Of a stretch of 64,000 bases of DNA, positions 44,341 to 55,040 are shown piece after piece. The first letter of the stretch is position 1, and each line of letters begins with the position of its first letter. Below the pieces are notes generated by a model, which did not search any database, was not told where the DNA came from, and saw only the letters and a program-made list of their open reading frames with translations. A program made the translations under genes and the position numbers. The DNA is from Paguma larvata (Eukaryota > Chordata > Mammalia > Carnivora > Viverridae): assembly GCA_030068075.1 (NCBI GenBank), contig CM057826.1, forward strand, positions 108,727,746 to 108,791,745, written 5' to 3'.

Positions 44341-44560
44341 TGCTACATACTTTATTTTTTTAAGTTTTTATTTTAATTCTATTTAGTTAACGTACAGTAT
44401 AATATTAATTTCAAGTGCACAATATAGTAATTGAACAATTCCATACATCACCCAGTGCTCACCACAAGTGCACTCCTTAATCCCCATCACCTATTTTGCC
44501 CATCCCCTACCCTCCCATATGGTAACCATCAGTTTATTCTTTATAATTAAGAGTCAGTTT

Positions 44561-44774
44561 TGGGGCGCCTGGGTGGCTCAGTCGGTTGAGCGGCCGACTT
44601 CTGCTCAGGTCATGATCTCACGGTATGTGGGTTCAAGCCCCGCGTCGGGCTCTGTTTTGACAGCTCGGAGCCTGGAGCCTGCCTTGGATTCTGTGTCTCC
44701 CTACCTCTCTGCCCCTTCCCCGCTCATGCTCTGTCTCTCTTCATCTCTCAAAAATAAATAAACATTAAAAAAAA
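44561..44774 (+). mobile_element. SINEC, near-consensus (young), perfect duplication
   Basis: The head ggggcgcctgggtggctcag and box B keep several CpGs (gccccgcgtcggg), and the copy is almost undamaged. The exact 12-bp duplication aagagtcagttt lies at 44549-44560 and 44775-44786. It looks like one of the youngest insertions in the window. Confidence 0.97.
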
Positions 44775-44846
44775 AAGAGTCAGTTTCTTGATTTGTCTCA
44801 CTCACTTTTTTTTTTCTATTTGCTTGTTTATTTTGTTTCTTAAAAA

Positions 44847-45046
44847 ATTTTTTTAAGTTTATTTATTTGAGAGGGAGAGACAGAGAGAATGAACAGGGGA
44901 GGGGCAGAGAAAGAGGGAGAGAGAATCCCAAGCAGGCTCTGCCCTGTCAACACAGTCTGACACGGGACTTGAATACACAAACTGCAAGATCATGACCTGA
45001 GCCGAAACCAAGAGTAGCTTAACCAACTGAATGACCCAGGTACCCC
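44847..45046 (-). mobile_element. SINEC, minus strand
   Basis: A full-length copy. The duplication tgttt[ag]ttttgtttctta flanks it on the left (about 44826-44844) and right (about 45047-45065). Confidence 0.93.
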
Positions 45047-45534
45047 TGTTTGTTTTGTTTCTTAAATTCCACACATGAGTGAAATCATATGGTATTTGTC
45101 TTTCTCTGACTTATTTTGCTTAGTGTTATAGTCTCTAGCTCCATCCATGTTGTTGCAAATGGCAAGATTTCATTCTTTTTTTTTTTTTGGCTGAATAATA
45201 TTCCATTGAATGTATATACCACATCTTTATCCATTGATCAATACTTGGGTTGCTTCCATATCTTGGCTATTATAAATAATGTTGTTATAAAGTTAGGGGT
45301 GCCCATATCCCTTTAAGTGTTTTTGTATTCTTTGGGTAAATACCCAGTAGTGCAGTTGCTCGATCATAGGGTAGTTTTATTTTTAACCTCCATACTGTTT
45401 TCCAGAGTGGCTGCACCAGTTTGCCATCTCAACAATAGTGCAAGAGGGTTCCTTTTTCTCTGCATTCTCACCAACACTTGTTTCTTGTGTTGAGTTTAGT
45501 CATTCTGACAAGTGTGAGATCCTGCTATATACTT

Positions 45535-46200
45535 ATATAATCCTTGATGTTTAACCAAAAAGGAAAATATTGAAAAATCCTGGGAGCCTTTCATCCCAAA
45601 AATTAACAAAAAAGAATGGGATCTTCCTAAATAACATTACTCTGTCCTCATTTTATTCAAGGTGACTATATAGTTTATATTCTATTGTAATAAGAGTGGT
45701 GATTTACCTGCAGATAATCAATACTATCCACATACTTTAACTTTCTGTTTTCTTTAAGGCTCTTTTTCTGGTTCTTTCACTTGCAGATATACACAGTTTC
45801 CAACTTCAATAGAAGCTTTTCTTCTCTTTAGAAAAAAAAACTACTTAATTTTCCTTAAAGTTAATATTAATAAGGAACTCAAACCCATTCATATGATAAT
45901 TCCATCATTCAGGTTTATGGCTGTAATTGAGAATATTACATTATTTGATCTAAGGATAATCAAAATGAATAGGGCTAAGGTCAGATCAAAGTGGGTTTTC
46001 ATCACATGCAACACCAAAACCAAATGGGGTAATTTAATATTGCCTAATGTAATATTCAAAATTCATGGAATACTTCTTTCAGTTCCTCAGATGAAGTTAA
46101 TATTCTCTTTAAAGGGCTAACATGAATAAAGAAACCACCACAGATGCTATTGTATATCAATTTTAAGATCTGGAAATTCTTACCATATATGAACTGCTTT
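45535..46200. other. Unique stretch
   Basis: No feature is recognised. Confidence 0.5.
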
Positions 46201-46204
46201 TCAA

Positions 46205-46300
46205 AGACATTCATTCATTCATTCATTCATTCATTCTATAATTATTTGTAGAGTACCTATTAGGCACTGTGTTAGGCTTTGAGAATACTACAAATAAAAA
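46205..46300 (-). repeat. (ATTC)n and ancient repeat end
   Basis: About seven attc units (46208-46237) followed by gagtacctattaggcactgt and gttaggctttgagaatac, a decayed mammal-wide repeat motif in reverse. Confidence 0.6.
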
Positions 46301-46310
46301 CATAACAAGA

Positions 46311-46527
46311 GGGGCACCTGGGTGGCTCAGTGGATGAGCATCTGACTTTGGCTCAGGTCATGATCTCGTGGTTTATGAGTTTGAGCCCTACATCAGGCTC
46401 TGCGCTGTCAGCTCAGAGCCTGGAACTTACTTTGGATTCCGTGTCTCCCTCTCTCTCTGCCCCTCCTCCACTCATGTCCTGTATCTCTCTCTCAGAAATA
46501 AATAGACATTTAAAAAAATTAAAATAG
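46311..46527 (+). mobile_element. SINEC, plus strand
   Basis: A full-length copy with head ggggcacctgggtggctcag. The duplication aaaaca[ta]aacaaga lies at 46297-46310 and again just after about 46528. Confidence 0.94.
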
Positions 46528-46579
46528 AAAACAAAACAAGAAATAATTGGTCCCTTATTGATTATTTGGCTGGCAAAGA

Positions 46580-46964
46580 AATGGGGACGGAGACCTATAG
46601 AAGAAGTGATGCAGCAATTAAAATTATGAAATAATGCAAAACATGCTATGATTAAGGTAAATCTGGGGTGAGGGGAGCATATGGCAATGAGGGGTGAGAT
46701 TTGGGAAAACTTCCTAGTGCAACTGAATCTGAAAAATAGTAAGAGTCAGGCAAGGGGAGACTGCAAGGACATTCCAGACAGAAGTGGGCAGGAAATGCAA
46801 AGATCCTTTTGCAGAAGGGGCAAGGAACATCCTGTGGTCCCAGAATTGCAAGGCGTTTAGTATGACTGGAGGTTAGCATGAGAGGTGGAGAGTGGTAAGA
46901 GATGTGCCTGAGAGGTAAGTAGATACTGTATCATAAAAGTCCTGTAGGCCATTGTAATGAGTTA
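46580..46964 (+). repeat. Ancient mammal-wide repeat, first block (unassigned family)
   Basis: The phrases aaggacattccagacagaag, gaaatgcaaagatcc, gagagtggtaagagatg and aaaagtcctgtaggccattg follow a family whose continuation appears after the MLT1 and the SINEC (47396-47483, 47730-47900). Confidence 0.6.
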
Positions 46965-47395
46965 AGTAATAGTTCCCTGGAATTCATGTCTACCTGGAAC
47001 CTCTGAATGCCAGGTCTTTGTAGATGTTAAGCATCTCAAGATGGAATCATCCTGGATATGTGGTGGGCTCCCAATCCCATGACTGTTGTGTTATAAGAAG
47101 AGGGGGGTACTCAGAGAGACACTCAGAAAAGAAGGCCATGAGAAGATGGGGGAAAAGTTCGTAGTGATGCAGTTCAAGCCAATAAATGCCAGAAATTGCC
47201 AGGATTCACCAGATTCTAGAAAAAAGTAAGTAAGGATACTTCCCCAGAGATTTCAGAGGCAGCATGGTCCTGCTAACATCTTACTTTTGTACTTCAAGCC
47301 TTCAGAACTGTGAAAAATAAACTTCTGTTGTTTTAAGCCACCAAATTTGTGGTAATTTTTAAGCAGCCCTGGGAAACTGATAGAATAATATTAAG
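46965..47395 (+). mobile_element. MLT1-type MaLR LTR inserted in the ancient repeat
   Basis: The phrases tggaacctctgaatgccagg, gttataagaagaggggggta, cttcagaactgtgaaaaata and ttgttttaagccaccaaatt are in MLT1 order. The host repeat continues on both sides. Confidence 0.78.
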
Positions 47396-47497
47396 AAGTA
47401 TGAACTGACATATAGATATCTACAAATCAGATGTCAGTCTTGACATATCCTATGAAAAGATTTAAGTAAAAAAGTGACATTATCAAATTGGTACTTT

Positions 47498-47715
47498 ATT
47501 ATTATTATTTTTTCGCATTTATTCATTTTTGAGAAACAGAGAGAAAGAGCATGAGCAGGGAAGGTGCAGAGAGAGAGGGAGACACAGAATCCAAAGCAGG
47601 CTCCAGGCTCTGAGTTGTCAGCATAGAGCCCAACGCAGGGACTCAAACCCACAAACCGTGAGATCATGACCTGAGCCAAAGTCAGACACCTAACCAACTG
47701 AGCCCAGGCACCCCT
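47498..47715 (-). mobile_element. SINEC, minus strand
   Basis: A full-length copy. The duplication caaa[tc]tggtacttt lies at 47484-47497 and 47716-47729. Confidence 0.95.
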
Positions 47716-47729
47716 CAAACTGGTACTTT

Positions 47730-47900
47730 AAAAAGGTCACTCTGGCTGCAGCATAGAGGACTGATGAGAAGGAAGAAAGGGTGAATGTAGGGACACATTG
47801 GAAGGGTCTAGAAAAGGGTGGCTTAAATGAGAGAGAGAAATGAAAAGAAGTGGTTAGGTTTGTGAAATATTAGACAGGTAGAAATGATAGAACTTGATCA
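47730..47900 (+). repeat. Ancient mammal-wide repeat, last block
   Basis: The phrase ttaaaaaggtcactctggct with gcagcatagaggactgatga directly continues the block at 46580-46964. Confidence 0.6.
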
Positions 47901-47904
47901 CTCT

Positions 47905-48026
47905 ATTTTTTTTTCACCCTTTTTAAATTAATTGGTTTTAAATAAGCTCTACACCCAAATAGGGCTTGAATTCAAGACCTTAAGATCAGGAGTTGCATGC
48001 TGTACTGACTGAGCCAGACAGGCACC
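47905..48026 (-). mobile_element. SINEC, short older type, minus strand
   Basis: The phrases aagctctacacccaaatagg, gaattcaagaccttaagatc and tactgactgagccagacagg are present in short form. ggatcact follows, echoing tgatcact before it. Confidence 0.84.
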
Positions 48027-48059
48027 CTATGGATCACTGTTTCTTAGATGTGAAGATTT

Positions 48060-48439
48060 GTGAAGAGTAAAAAGTAAAGAACTGACAGACACTTGACATA
48101 CAGTCTAGCTTTCCCACAGCTCCATCAGAGATAGTCTGTTTCTATCTACTGGTCTAGCTAAGGTAGGGGACATGAGCAGACATGTTTGCACCCCTTGACT
48201 CAGCTAAGTTGAGGCAGTCTGATTCTCTCTGGCTATGAACCATGATATTCAGGGAATTCAGAGAAATGCTACCGTGGGCTTGGCCTGGAAGGTCATACTG
48301 GGTCAGAGTTACAGTGGTGTTAGTAAGCCAAAGATTAGCAGAAAAATCTTGTTCTGGAGGGAGGAAATACATAAAAGTTGAGAAAAGCAATTCAGATGAG
48401 CTTGGGAGACAGAGTTGGTTGAGAGATTCCTTTGACGTC
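48060..48439. other. Unique stretch
   Basis: No feature is recognised. Confidence 0.5.
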
Positions 48440-48552
48440 TGGTTGTTTTTTCTTTTCTTTTTAAGTAATCTGTATACTCAATATGGGGCTTGAATTCATG
48501 ACCCCCTATCAAAAGCTACATGCTATACTGACTGAGTCAGCCAGGTGGCCCT
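48440..48552 (-). mobile_element. SINEC, short older type, minus strand
   Basis: The phrases aagtaatctgtatactcaat, atggggcttgaattcatgac and tactgactgagtcagccagg are present. Confidence 0.84.
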
Positions 48553-48579
48553 GTTTAAATTTCTTATAATTGCCTTTTA

Positions 48580-48602
48580 TGGGGCACCTGATTACTTAAA
48601 AA

Positions 48603-48648
<46 letters not shown>

Positions 48649-48710
48649 GCCTGGGTGGCTCAGTAGGTTGAGCATCCAAGCCTTGATTTCGGCTCAGGTT
48701 ATGATCTCAC
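48580..48710 (+). mobile_element. Two SINEC remnants joined by a GATA repeat
   Basis: On the left, ggggcacctg runs straight into attacttaaaaaa, a short-type SINEC reduced to its head and tail. A (GATA)n follows, then on the right the first 60 bp of a SINEC (cctgggtggctcagtagg to gttatgatctcac) with no 3' half or tail. Confidence 0.75.
48604..48648. repeat. (GATA)n microsatellite
   Basis: About eleven uninterrupted gata units between two SINEC remnants. Confidence 0.96.
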
Positions 48711-48789
48711 ACTATCATGCTAAATTTCTGACTTAGACAACTGGATAGATAGCAGTACTAAACAAGGAGGAAAAACAAGTTCTGAGGAA

Positions 48790-49330
48790 AAAGCATGAGT
48801 TTAGATTTGGACACTTTGCCTTTGTTGTGCCAACAGGATATCTAGGCAAGTCCAGGGTGGACACAGAAGACTTTATGGGAATGTTTTGGACCAGAGTTCA
48901 GCTCCAGGAGCTATCACACTGTAAACATTAATTGATGCTATTTTTTTTCCAGGATAAGAGAGAAAAGATCATGAAAATAGTGGGAAGTTTGATACTGAAG
49001 GTCTTCTCTGTTTCAGAGAAAGAGGAAACTGCAGAGGAGAATAAGAAGGAATAGTCAAAGAAGTAGAAGAATCAGAAGAAGGTGAAGGGGAGAAGATCCA
49101 AGATAGTCAAGAAAGGAAAGCATTTCAAGGAGGTCAAGAGCATCAGATGCTGTGGGGAGTCCATTGGTTTTTAGCAAGGAAGAAGCCACTGGTGACTTTG
49201 GGAAGAGTAGAGTTGAAGAAATCATGAGAGCAGAGGATAGACTGTGGGTAGAAACCACAGATTATTTTTCAGTGGTCTGGCTATAATGGAAAGAAAAGAC
49301 ATAGAGATAACCAAAAGGGAATATTTGTCT
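48790..49330 (+). repeat. Ancient mammal-wide repeat fragment (unassigned family)
   Basis: The phrases aaagcatttcaaggaggtca, agagcatcagatgctgtgg and gccactggtgactttgggaa match the 3' half of the same family as 46580. Confidence 0.55.
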
Positions 49331-50273
49331 CTTTAACCAAGATGGGAGAGACTTAAGCCTATTTACAGACTAGGGAAGAAAATCAGTTGATAGAATTTAA
49401 AGACACTCAAGAAACACTCATTGATCAGTTAAGGTCTCTAGGAATGGGGGAGAGATAGATGCAGTAGGTAATCGAATAATTACCTTCTTTCGAATTCGGG
49501 GTAATCGAATAATTACCCCGTTGTGAGAGGGGACACAGTAAAAAAAAAAAAAAAAAAGAAGAGGCAAGAATGCAAATAAATTTGTAGGTTGACTAGAGAA
49601 ATAAAAAATAGAGGAATTTTTTCCTGATGAGTTCTAACTTGCCTCTGTGTAGTGAAATGAAACACCAGAGATTAAATGTGTGTTAACTGGAGAAATAGAA
49701 CAGTAAGGTAATTTGGAATTACAAATTACTTAAGAAAATAGCCCCCACCCCAAACTCACTCTAAATGTGAAACAGGTGTGAGCACTTGGAATCACTTAAG
49801 AAGTGACTCCTAGAAGGGAAGACAAGAAGGATAAATAAAACTTAAAGCTGGTTGTTTATAAAGATAAATAATGTACAAACACCGTAGGTAATACACAGAC
49901 ACAGATGCACACATATCCATGTAAGTATATACATACACCATTTTAGGTTTGAAAAAGGAGCTATGAGAGAGGTCAAAAGAATTATGAAAGAATGCTTTGT
50001 GCATTCCCCAGCAATAAAGTGAAAATTTAGAATTTTTTTCTAGCAGTATATAAACGACTGAAAGTTTTTCAAAACCCAAAATATCAATAAGATTGAAAAT
50101 ACTAGGGAAGGCAGGGCCAGCCTGCCTTTTCTATGTGGGCTGCATTTCATTGTAACTAAATAATTGATAAGAAAAGATTCTTCTTTGTTGAGGAATTTCA
50201 GCTAACAAAGGCAGAAACAAAAGCAGGGAAAAAACCGACCATTTTTGTAAATCCTAACGAAATGGTGGCTCTA
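49331..50273. other. Unique stretch with a twin-hairpin locus and an A-run
   Basis: No gene is seen. It holds the hairpin pair at 49467-49519 and an 18-base A-run near 49541-49558. Confidence 0.55.
49467..49519. repeat. Two tandem copies of a self-complementary segment
   Basis: The 18-bp sequence ggtaatcgaataattacc occurs at 49467-49484 and again, exactly, at 49500-49517. Each can fold on its own (ggtaat with attacc), and the second is lengthened to ggggtaat with attacccc. The 15-bp spacer holds ttcgaattc-like palindromic sequence. I know no element with this form. Confidence 0.9.
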
Positions 50274-50283
50274 AGGAATGTTT

Positions 50284-51457
50284 TTTTTTTAACATTTAAA
50301 TACAAGTTAGTTAACCATATAATGTAATAATGATTTCAGGGATAGAATTTAGTGATTCATCACTTATATATAACACCCAGGGCTCATCCTAACAAGTGCC
50401 CTCCTTAATGCCCATCACCCATTTAGCCCATCACCCAACCCAACATCCAGCTAGCAACCCTCAGTTTGTTCTCTGTATCTAAGAGTCTCTTATGCTTTGT
50501 CTCCCTCTCTGCTTTTATCTTATTTTTTCTTCCCTTCCCCTGTGTTCTTCTGTTTTGTCTCTTAAATTCCACATATGAGTGAAATCATATATTGATCTTT
50601 CTGTGACTGACTTATTTCACTTAGCATAATATACCCTAGTTTCATCCACGTTGTTGCAAGTGGCAAGATTTCATTGTTTTTGATCACTGAGTAATATTCC
50701 ATTGTAAATATATATACCACTTCTTCTTTATCCATTTGTCAGTCAATGGACATTTGGGCTTTTTCCATACTTCGGCTATTGTCAATTATTATTATTATTA
50801 TTGTCAATAATGCTACTATAAACATTGGGGTACATGTACTCCTTTGAATCAGCACTACTGTATTCTTTGGATAAATATCTACTAGTGCAATTGCTGGGTC
50901 GTAGGGTCGTTCTGTTTTTAATGTTTTGAGGAACCTGCATACTGTTTTCCAGAGTGGCTGCACCAGTTTGCATTCCCACCAGCAGTGCAAAAGAGCTCCT
51001 CCTTCTCTGGACCCTCACTAACATTTGTTGTTCCCTGAGTTGTTAATGTTAGCCATTCTTTTTTTTTTCAATTTTTTAATGTTTTTATTTTTATTTTTTT
51101 TTAACTTTTGAGAGAGAGACAGAGTGCAAGCAGGGGAGGGGCAGAGAGAGAGGGAGACAGAATCTGAAGCAGGCTCCAGACTCTGAGCTGTCAGTGCAGA
51201 GCCCAACGTGGGGCTTGAACTCACGGACTGGAAGATCATGACCTGAGCCGAAGTTGGTCACCCAACTGACTGAGCCGCCCAGGCACCCCAATGTTAGCCA
51301 TTCTGACAGGTGTGAGGTGGCATCTCACTGTGGTTTTGATTTGTATTTCCCTGATGATGAGTGACATTGAGCATCTTTTCATGTGTCTGCTAGTCATCTA
51401 GGTGTCTTCTCTGGAAAACTGTCTATTCATGTCTTTCACCCGCTTCTTCACTGAATC
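50284..51457 (-). mobile_element. Carnivore L1, 5'-truncated, minus strand, carrying a SINEC
   Basis: The exact 10-bp duplication aggaatgttt lies at 50274-50283 and 51458-51467. Reversed 3' UTR and ORF2 end are clear, including a minus-strand peptide piece [19 protein letters not shown] at about 50990. A (TTA)n patch lies at 50785-50803. A SINEC sits at 51060-51289. Confidence 0.93.
51060..51289 (-). mobile_element. SINEC, minus strand, inside L1
   Basis: The exact 15-bp duplication aatgttagccattct lies at 51045-51059 and 51290-51304, splitting the L1 sequence at that point. Confidence 0.96.
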
Positions 51458-51474
51458 AGGAATGTTTATTAATG

Positions 51475-51732
51475 GCTGCTAAAACTATTAGGTGAAAAAC
51501 TGATGGTGAAATTTATAATGAATGGATTAGGCTGATACTAACCTGAATTCAACCATCAACCTCAATATCATTATAAGTGAGACAACCAGACCTTAACAGC
51601 AATCATGACGTGGTGCAATATCAAGTACACCACACCAATTATGAAGAATCCTTAACAAAAAAGTTATTTAACTTAAACACATTCAATACTATCTAATTTT
51701 CAGTCTCCCAAAAGTAAGCAAACAAATAAACA

Positions 51733-51776
<44 letters not shown>

Positions 51777-52283
51777 AGAGAGAAATGAATGAAGTAACAC
51801 TATAAGGAAACAATTAACCAAATCCAGAGCTAGATTATACTGTAGGACAAGCAACCTGCTTTTCCAATAAATAAATGTCATGGGGAGGGCAGGGTGGAAG
51901 GAGATAATAAAGAACTTTCATAAATAAAGAATCAAGAGACATAACAACAAAAATGCAACGCACTAGATGTTGTTTGGATTCTGATTCAAACAAGCCAATA
52001 GTAAGGGAGTATTTTTTAAACAATCAGGAAATTTTTTTTAGTTGTGATGAGGTGGCTGTGTTTAAAACAAATGGACCTTTTCTGTCAGAGATACATAGTG
52101 AACAACTTACTGATGAAATGATATGAAATCTGAGATTTGCTTTAAAATGTTCCAGCAAAATAAAAGTGGAAAGATAGATGAAACAAGAATGGACGATTCT
52201 TGTGATAGTTGTCAAAGCTAGGGGGTAGGTATATAGATTCATTATACTACTTTTCTCTACTTTTGTATTCATTTGAAATTTTT
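51475..52283 (+). repeat. Ancient LINE-like 3' repeat, plus strand
   Basis: The phrases cgtggtgcaatatcaagtac, aattatgaagaatccttaac, gattctgattcaaacaagcc, gatttgctttaaaatgttcc and attcattatactacttttct follow a common mammalian repeat that I remember as an old LINE 3' end. The name is uncertain. A GAAA microsatellite interrupts it. Confidence 0.5.
51732..51777. repeat. (AAAG)n microsatellite
   Basis: About eleven uninterrupted aaag units. Confidence 0.96.
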
Positions 52284-52298
52284 TATAGTAAAATTGTT

Positions 52299-52530
52299 CT
52301 CTTTTTTTCTAAGATTTTTAAAAAATGTTTATTTATTTTTGAGAGAGAGAAAAACAGCACGAGCAGGGAAGAGGCAGAGAGAGAGGAAGACATAGTATCT
52401 GAAGCACACTCCAGACTCTGAGCTGTCAGCACAGAGCCTGAAACAGGGCTTGAACTCACAGACTGTGAGATCATGACCTGAGCTAAACCTTAAATTGGAC
52501 GCTTAACCGACTGAGCCACCCAGGCACCCC
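52299..52530 (-). mobile_element. SINEC, minus strand
   Basis: A full-length copy. The duplication tata[ga]taaaattgtt lies at 52284-52298 and 52531-52545. Confidence 0.95.
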
Positions 52531-52976
52531 TATAATAAAATTGTTTCCAAATAATGAAAAAAGCAACAAGTCTGGACAAGTTACAGCTGAATTCCCTGTA
52601 ACCTTCAAATCACAGATAATTCCTGTGTTTACCAAACACAGGTTCAAAAATTTTAAATAACATGCTAGTAAATCAAATCCAGCAAGGCAATTTTTAAAAA
52701 TATGACCTAATGGAACAAATGAAAAGACTTTCTCAATAGATAATGTATCATCAAATGTCACATTTTCTAAAATTTCCTAAAATTATTTTTTAAATTTAAT
52801 TCCATACAAAATTTTTTTTCTTTTATTTGAATCCTCAAATTTATATGGAAAAATAAATATAAGGTAATAGACAAGGAAAGCATTAAAAGACAGAGAAAAG
52901 GAATAACAATGTGGGAAAACTTGCCTACTTAATATTGGAATGCATGATAAAGCTAATATAAAATTAAATCCAGGGG

Positions 52977-53168
52977 CACCTGGATGGCTCAGTTGGTTAA
53001 ATGTTTAACTCTTGATTTTGGCTCAGATCATGATACCATGGTTTGTGGGACTGAACCTGTTGTTGGGCTCTGAGCTGACAGCACAGAACCACAGAGCCTG
53101 CTTGGTATTCTCTCCTTCCCTTTCTCTCTGCTTCTCTCCCTTTCTCTCTCTCTCTCAAAATAAAGAAA
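52977..53168 (+). mobile_element. SINEC whose tail received another SINEC
   Basis: The head ggggcacctggatggctcag, a canine-like middle (cacagagcctgcttggtat) and the CT segment are clear. Its tail aaaataaagaaat (53157-53169) is repeated after the nested copy at about 53390-53402, and the rest of the tail follows. Confidence 0.9.
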
Positions 53169-53169
53169 T

Positions 53170-53293
53170 AGGGTGGCTTGGTTAAGCGTCCGACTTCAGC
53201 TCAGGTCATGATCTCAAGGCTGGTGAGTTTAAGCCTTGCTTTGGACTCTGTGCTGACAGCTCAGAGCCTGGAGCCTACTTTGGATTCCATCTG

Positions 53294-53324
<31 letters not shown>

Positions 53325-53389
53325 GCCCCTCCCTGCTTGTGCTCTGTCTCTCTCTCTGTCTCAAAAATAAACATTAAAAAATGTTTTTA
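53170..53389 (+). mobile_element. SINEC nested in a SINEC tail, head truncated
   Basis: It starts at gggtggcttggttaagcg, with part of the head missing. The CT segment contains an expanded (tc)n run at 53290-53319. Target duplications are copies of the host tail. Confidence 0.9.
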
Positions 53390-53721
53390 AAAATAAAGAA
53401 AGAAATAAACATTAAAAAAAAGAACTAGGTACAGGATAAATGAAAATCTAATACATAACAAAGGTAATAATTCAAATCACTGAAGAAAGGCTGAATTATT
53501 TAATAGTGTTGATGCAACTGGGGAGAAACTCAAATGAATCCTCTATTTTATAATATTTTACAAAATGAATTATGTTTGATTTAAAGACATAATTGTAAAC
53601 AATAAAATCTTGTAAGAAAATGTTGGCTTTTACATGAAGCCATCAGAGTGCCTGAGGGACTTTAATCAAGCCTGGAAACCCAAAAACAGCAAGAGAAAAG
53701 GTAAACATACCAAATATATTC

Positions 53722-53927
53722 TTTTTTTTTAAATTTTTAATGTTTATTTATTTTTGAGAGACAGAGAGACAGACCGTGAGCAGGGGAAGGGCAGAGAGAG
53801 AGGCAGACACAGAATTCGAAACAGGCTCCAGGCTCTGAGCCCGATGTGGGACTTGAACTCACAGACCGTAAGATCATGACCTGAGCCGAAGTCAGCCGCT
53901 TAACCGACTGAGCCACCCAGGCGCCCC
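53722..53927 (-). mobile_element. SINEC, minus strand, near-consensus
   Basis: The head ggggcgcctgggtggctcag is intact and CpGs remain in the tRNA part. About 18 bp is missing from the middle (gctctgagc joins cccgatgtg). I see no clear target duplication. Confidence 0.93.
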
Positions 53928-54334
53928 TATAAAAACTTCTTATAGCAAGAAGATAGTATAAATAAAGGAAAACACATTTAGAAACATTTGTAGATCATCG
54001 TAAATCCAAATAACCAACAAATAAAGTGTTCTGATTCATTGATAGTCAATGAAATGCAAATTAAAGCCACAACAGTATATCACTTTTTGCTCACGTGATT
54101 GGCAAAACATTAAAAGAATCAATAGTGTCCGTTGCTTACCGGAATTAGTGGAAAATATTTCATCCATTGTTGGAGAAACATGAATTTCACACTTTGGAAA
54201 AAAATCTAGTAACATCTATCTTATCAAGTTGACTCAGAAAAAAAATTAAATAGTGGGATTAGGTGAGTAGGGAGCTATTGAACTTACTTTGTGAATAATA
54301 TATAATGTTAACACATAAACTTAATAAGAACAGA

Positions 54335-54530
54335 TTAGTTTCCTATTGCTGCTATAATAAATTACCACAAACTTAGTAGCTCAGAACAACCAGATCTATT
54401 ATTTGATAGTTCTAGAGTTCCCAAATCTGCAATGAGTCTCATGGATTAAGTCAAGTTGTGGCAGGGGCTATGTTCTTTCTGAAGGCTCTGGAGGAGAATC
54501 CATGATATGGTGTCATAAACTGAGGAGTAT
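54335..54530 (+). mobile_element. MaLR-like LTR fragment
   Basis: The phrases agtttcctattgctgctata, accacaaacttagtagctca and ctttctgaaggctctggagg are typical of MaLR/MLT-type LTRs. It breaks off early and the L1 resumes. Confidence 0.6.
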
Positions 54531-54544
54531 GACCAGTTCAGTTC

Positions 54545-54985
54545 TGTATATATGGTGTCACACAAATATAAATACCCAGTTCTTTGACACAGCAATCCCA
54601 CTGTCAGTAATTTTTTAAAAAGAAACAAATGTATTATTGTAGAAGGATATATGAACAAGGATGTTTATTGAAGCATTTTTTTGTAATAGCAAAAATTAGG
54701 ACTTGACTTGTGCATCCATCGACAGAACGCTCGAATAAATTACAATCTGTCCATATACTGGAATATTATGTAGCTATTGAGAAAATCAGTTAGAATTATA
54801 TATACTGACCTGGAAATATTGTCCACGAAATATTAAGTGAAAAATGCAAATTGCAAAGTAACGGGCATTATCCCATTTATTGTTAAAAATACACACATAA
54901 ATATGGAGAAGAACAAAATTCCAACGTATGAATATTTCTGTGTCATTGTCTAGTAGGAGGAAAGAGATCATATCAGATTTATGAG
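54545..54985 (+). mobile_element. Old L1 ORF2/3' end, continuation
   Basis: The phrases gacacagcaatcccactgtc, gaacaaggatgtttattgaa, actggaatattatgtagcta and agtgaaaaatgcaaattgca follow L1 order after the interruption at 54335-54530. Confidence 0.65.
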
Positions 54986-55040
54986 AGGGTGAAAGCTAAA
55001 TATAAATAACAATGAACTCGGTATCAATCAGCTAACTAGA

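Larger units (their letters stand above)
44353..45522 (-). mobile_element. L1 3' region, minus strand, carrying two SINECs
   Basis: Reversed L1 3' UTR and ORF2 phrases are tagttaacgtacagtataat, cacccagtgctcaccac, ccatccatgttgttgcaaat, ggctgaataatattccattg and ttccagagtggctgcaccag. The near-exact duplication tgcta[ct]atactt lies at 44341-44352 and 45523-45534. Two SINECs (44561-44774 and 44847-45046) landed in it later. Confidence 0.88.
52560..54334 (+). mobile_element. Old L1 ORF2, plus strand, split by three SINECs
   Basis: The phrases aaatcaaatccagcaaggca, gactttctcaatagataatg and caatgtgggaaaacttgcct lie before the SINECs at 52977. ttgatgcaactggggagaaa lies between SINECs, and atgaaatgcaaattaaagcc after 53930. 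Frames are broken. Confidence 0.65.

Noticed and set aside
44468..44761. A recurring 60-100 residue 'protein' with [15 protein letters not shown] and later SLEPA.DSVSPSLSAPP appears in many places and on both strands
   Set aside because: It is the SINEC retroposon read in one frame (for example at 1714-1917, 13004-13228, 37657-37920 and 55061-55282). The similarity is that of the repeat DNA, not a gene family.
48604..48648. Regular short repeats (GATA, GAAA, TTTA, GCAT) considered as a CRISPR-like array
   Set aside because: They are 4-bp microsatellites with no spacers, in a mammalian retroposon-rich setting.
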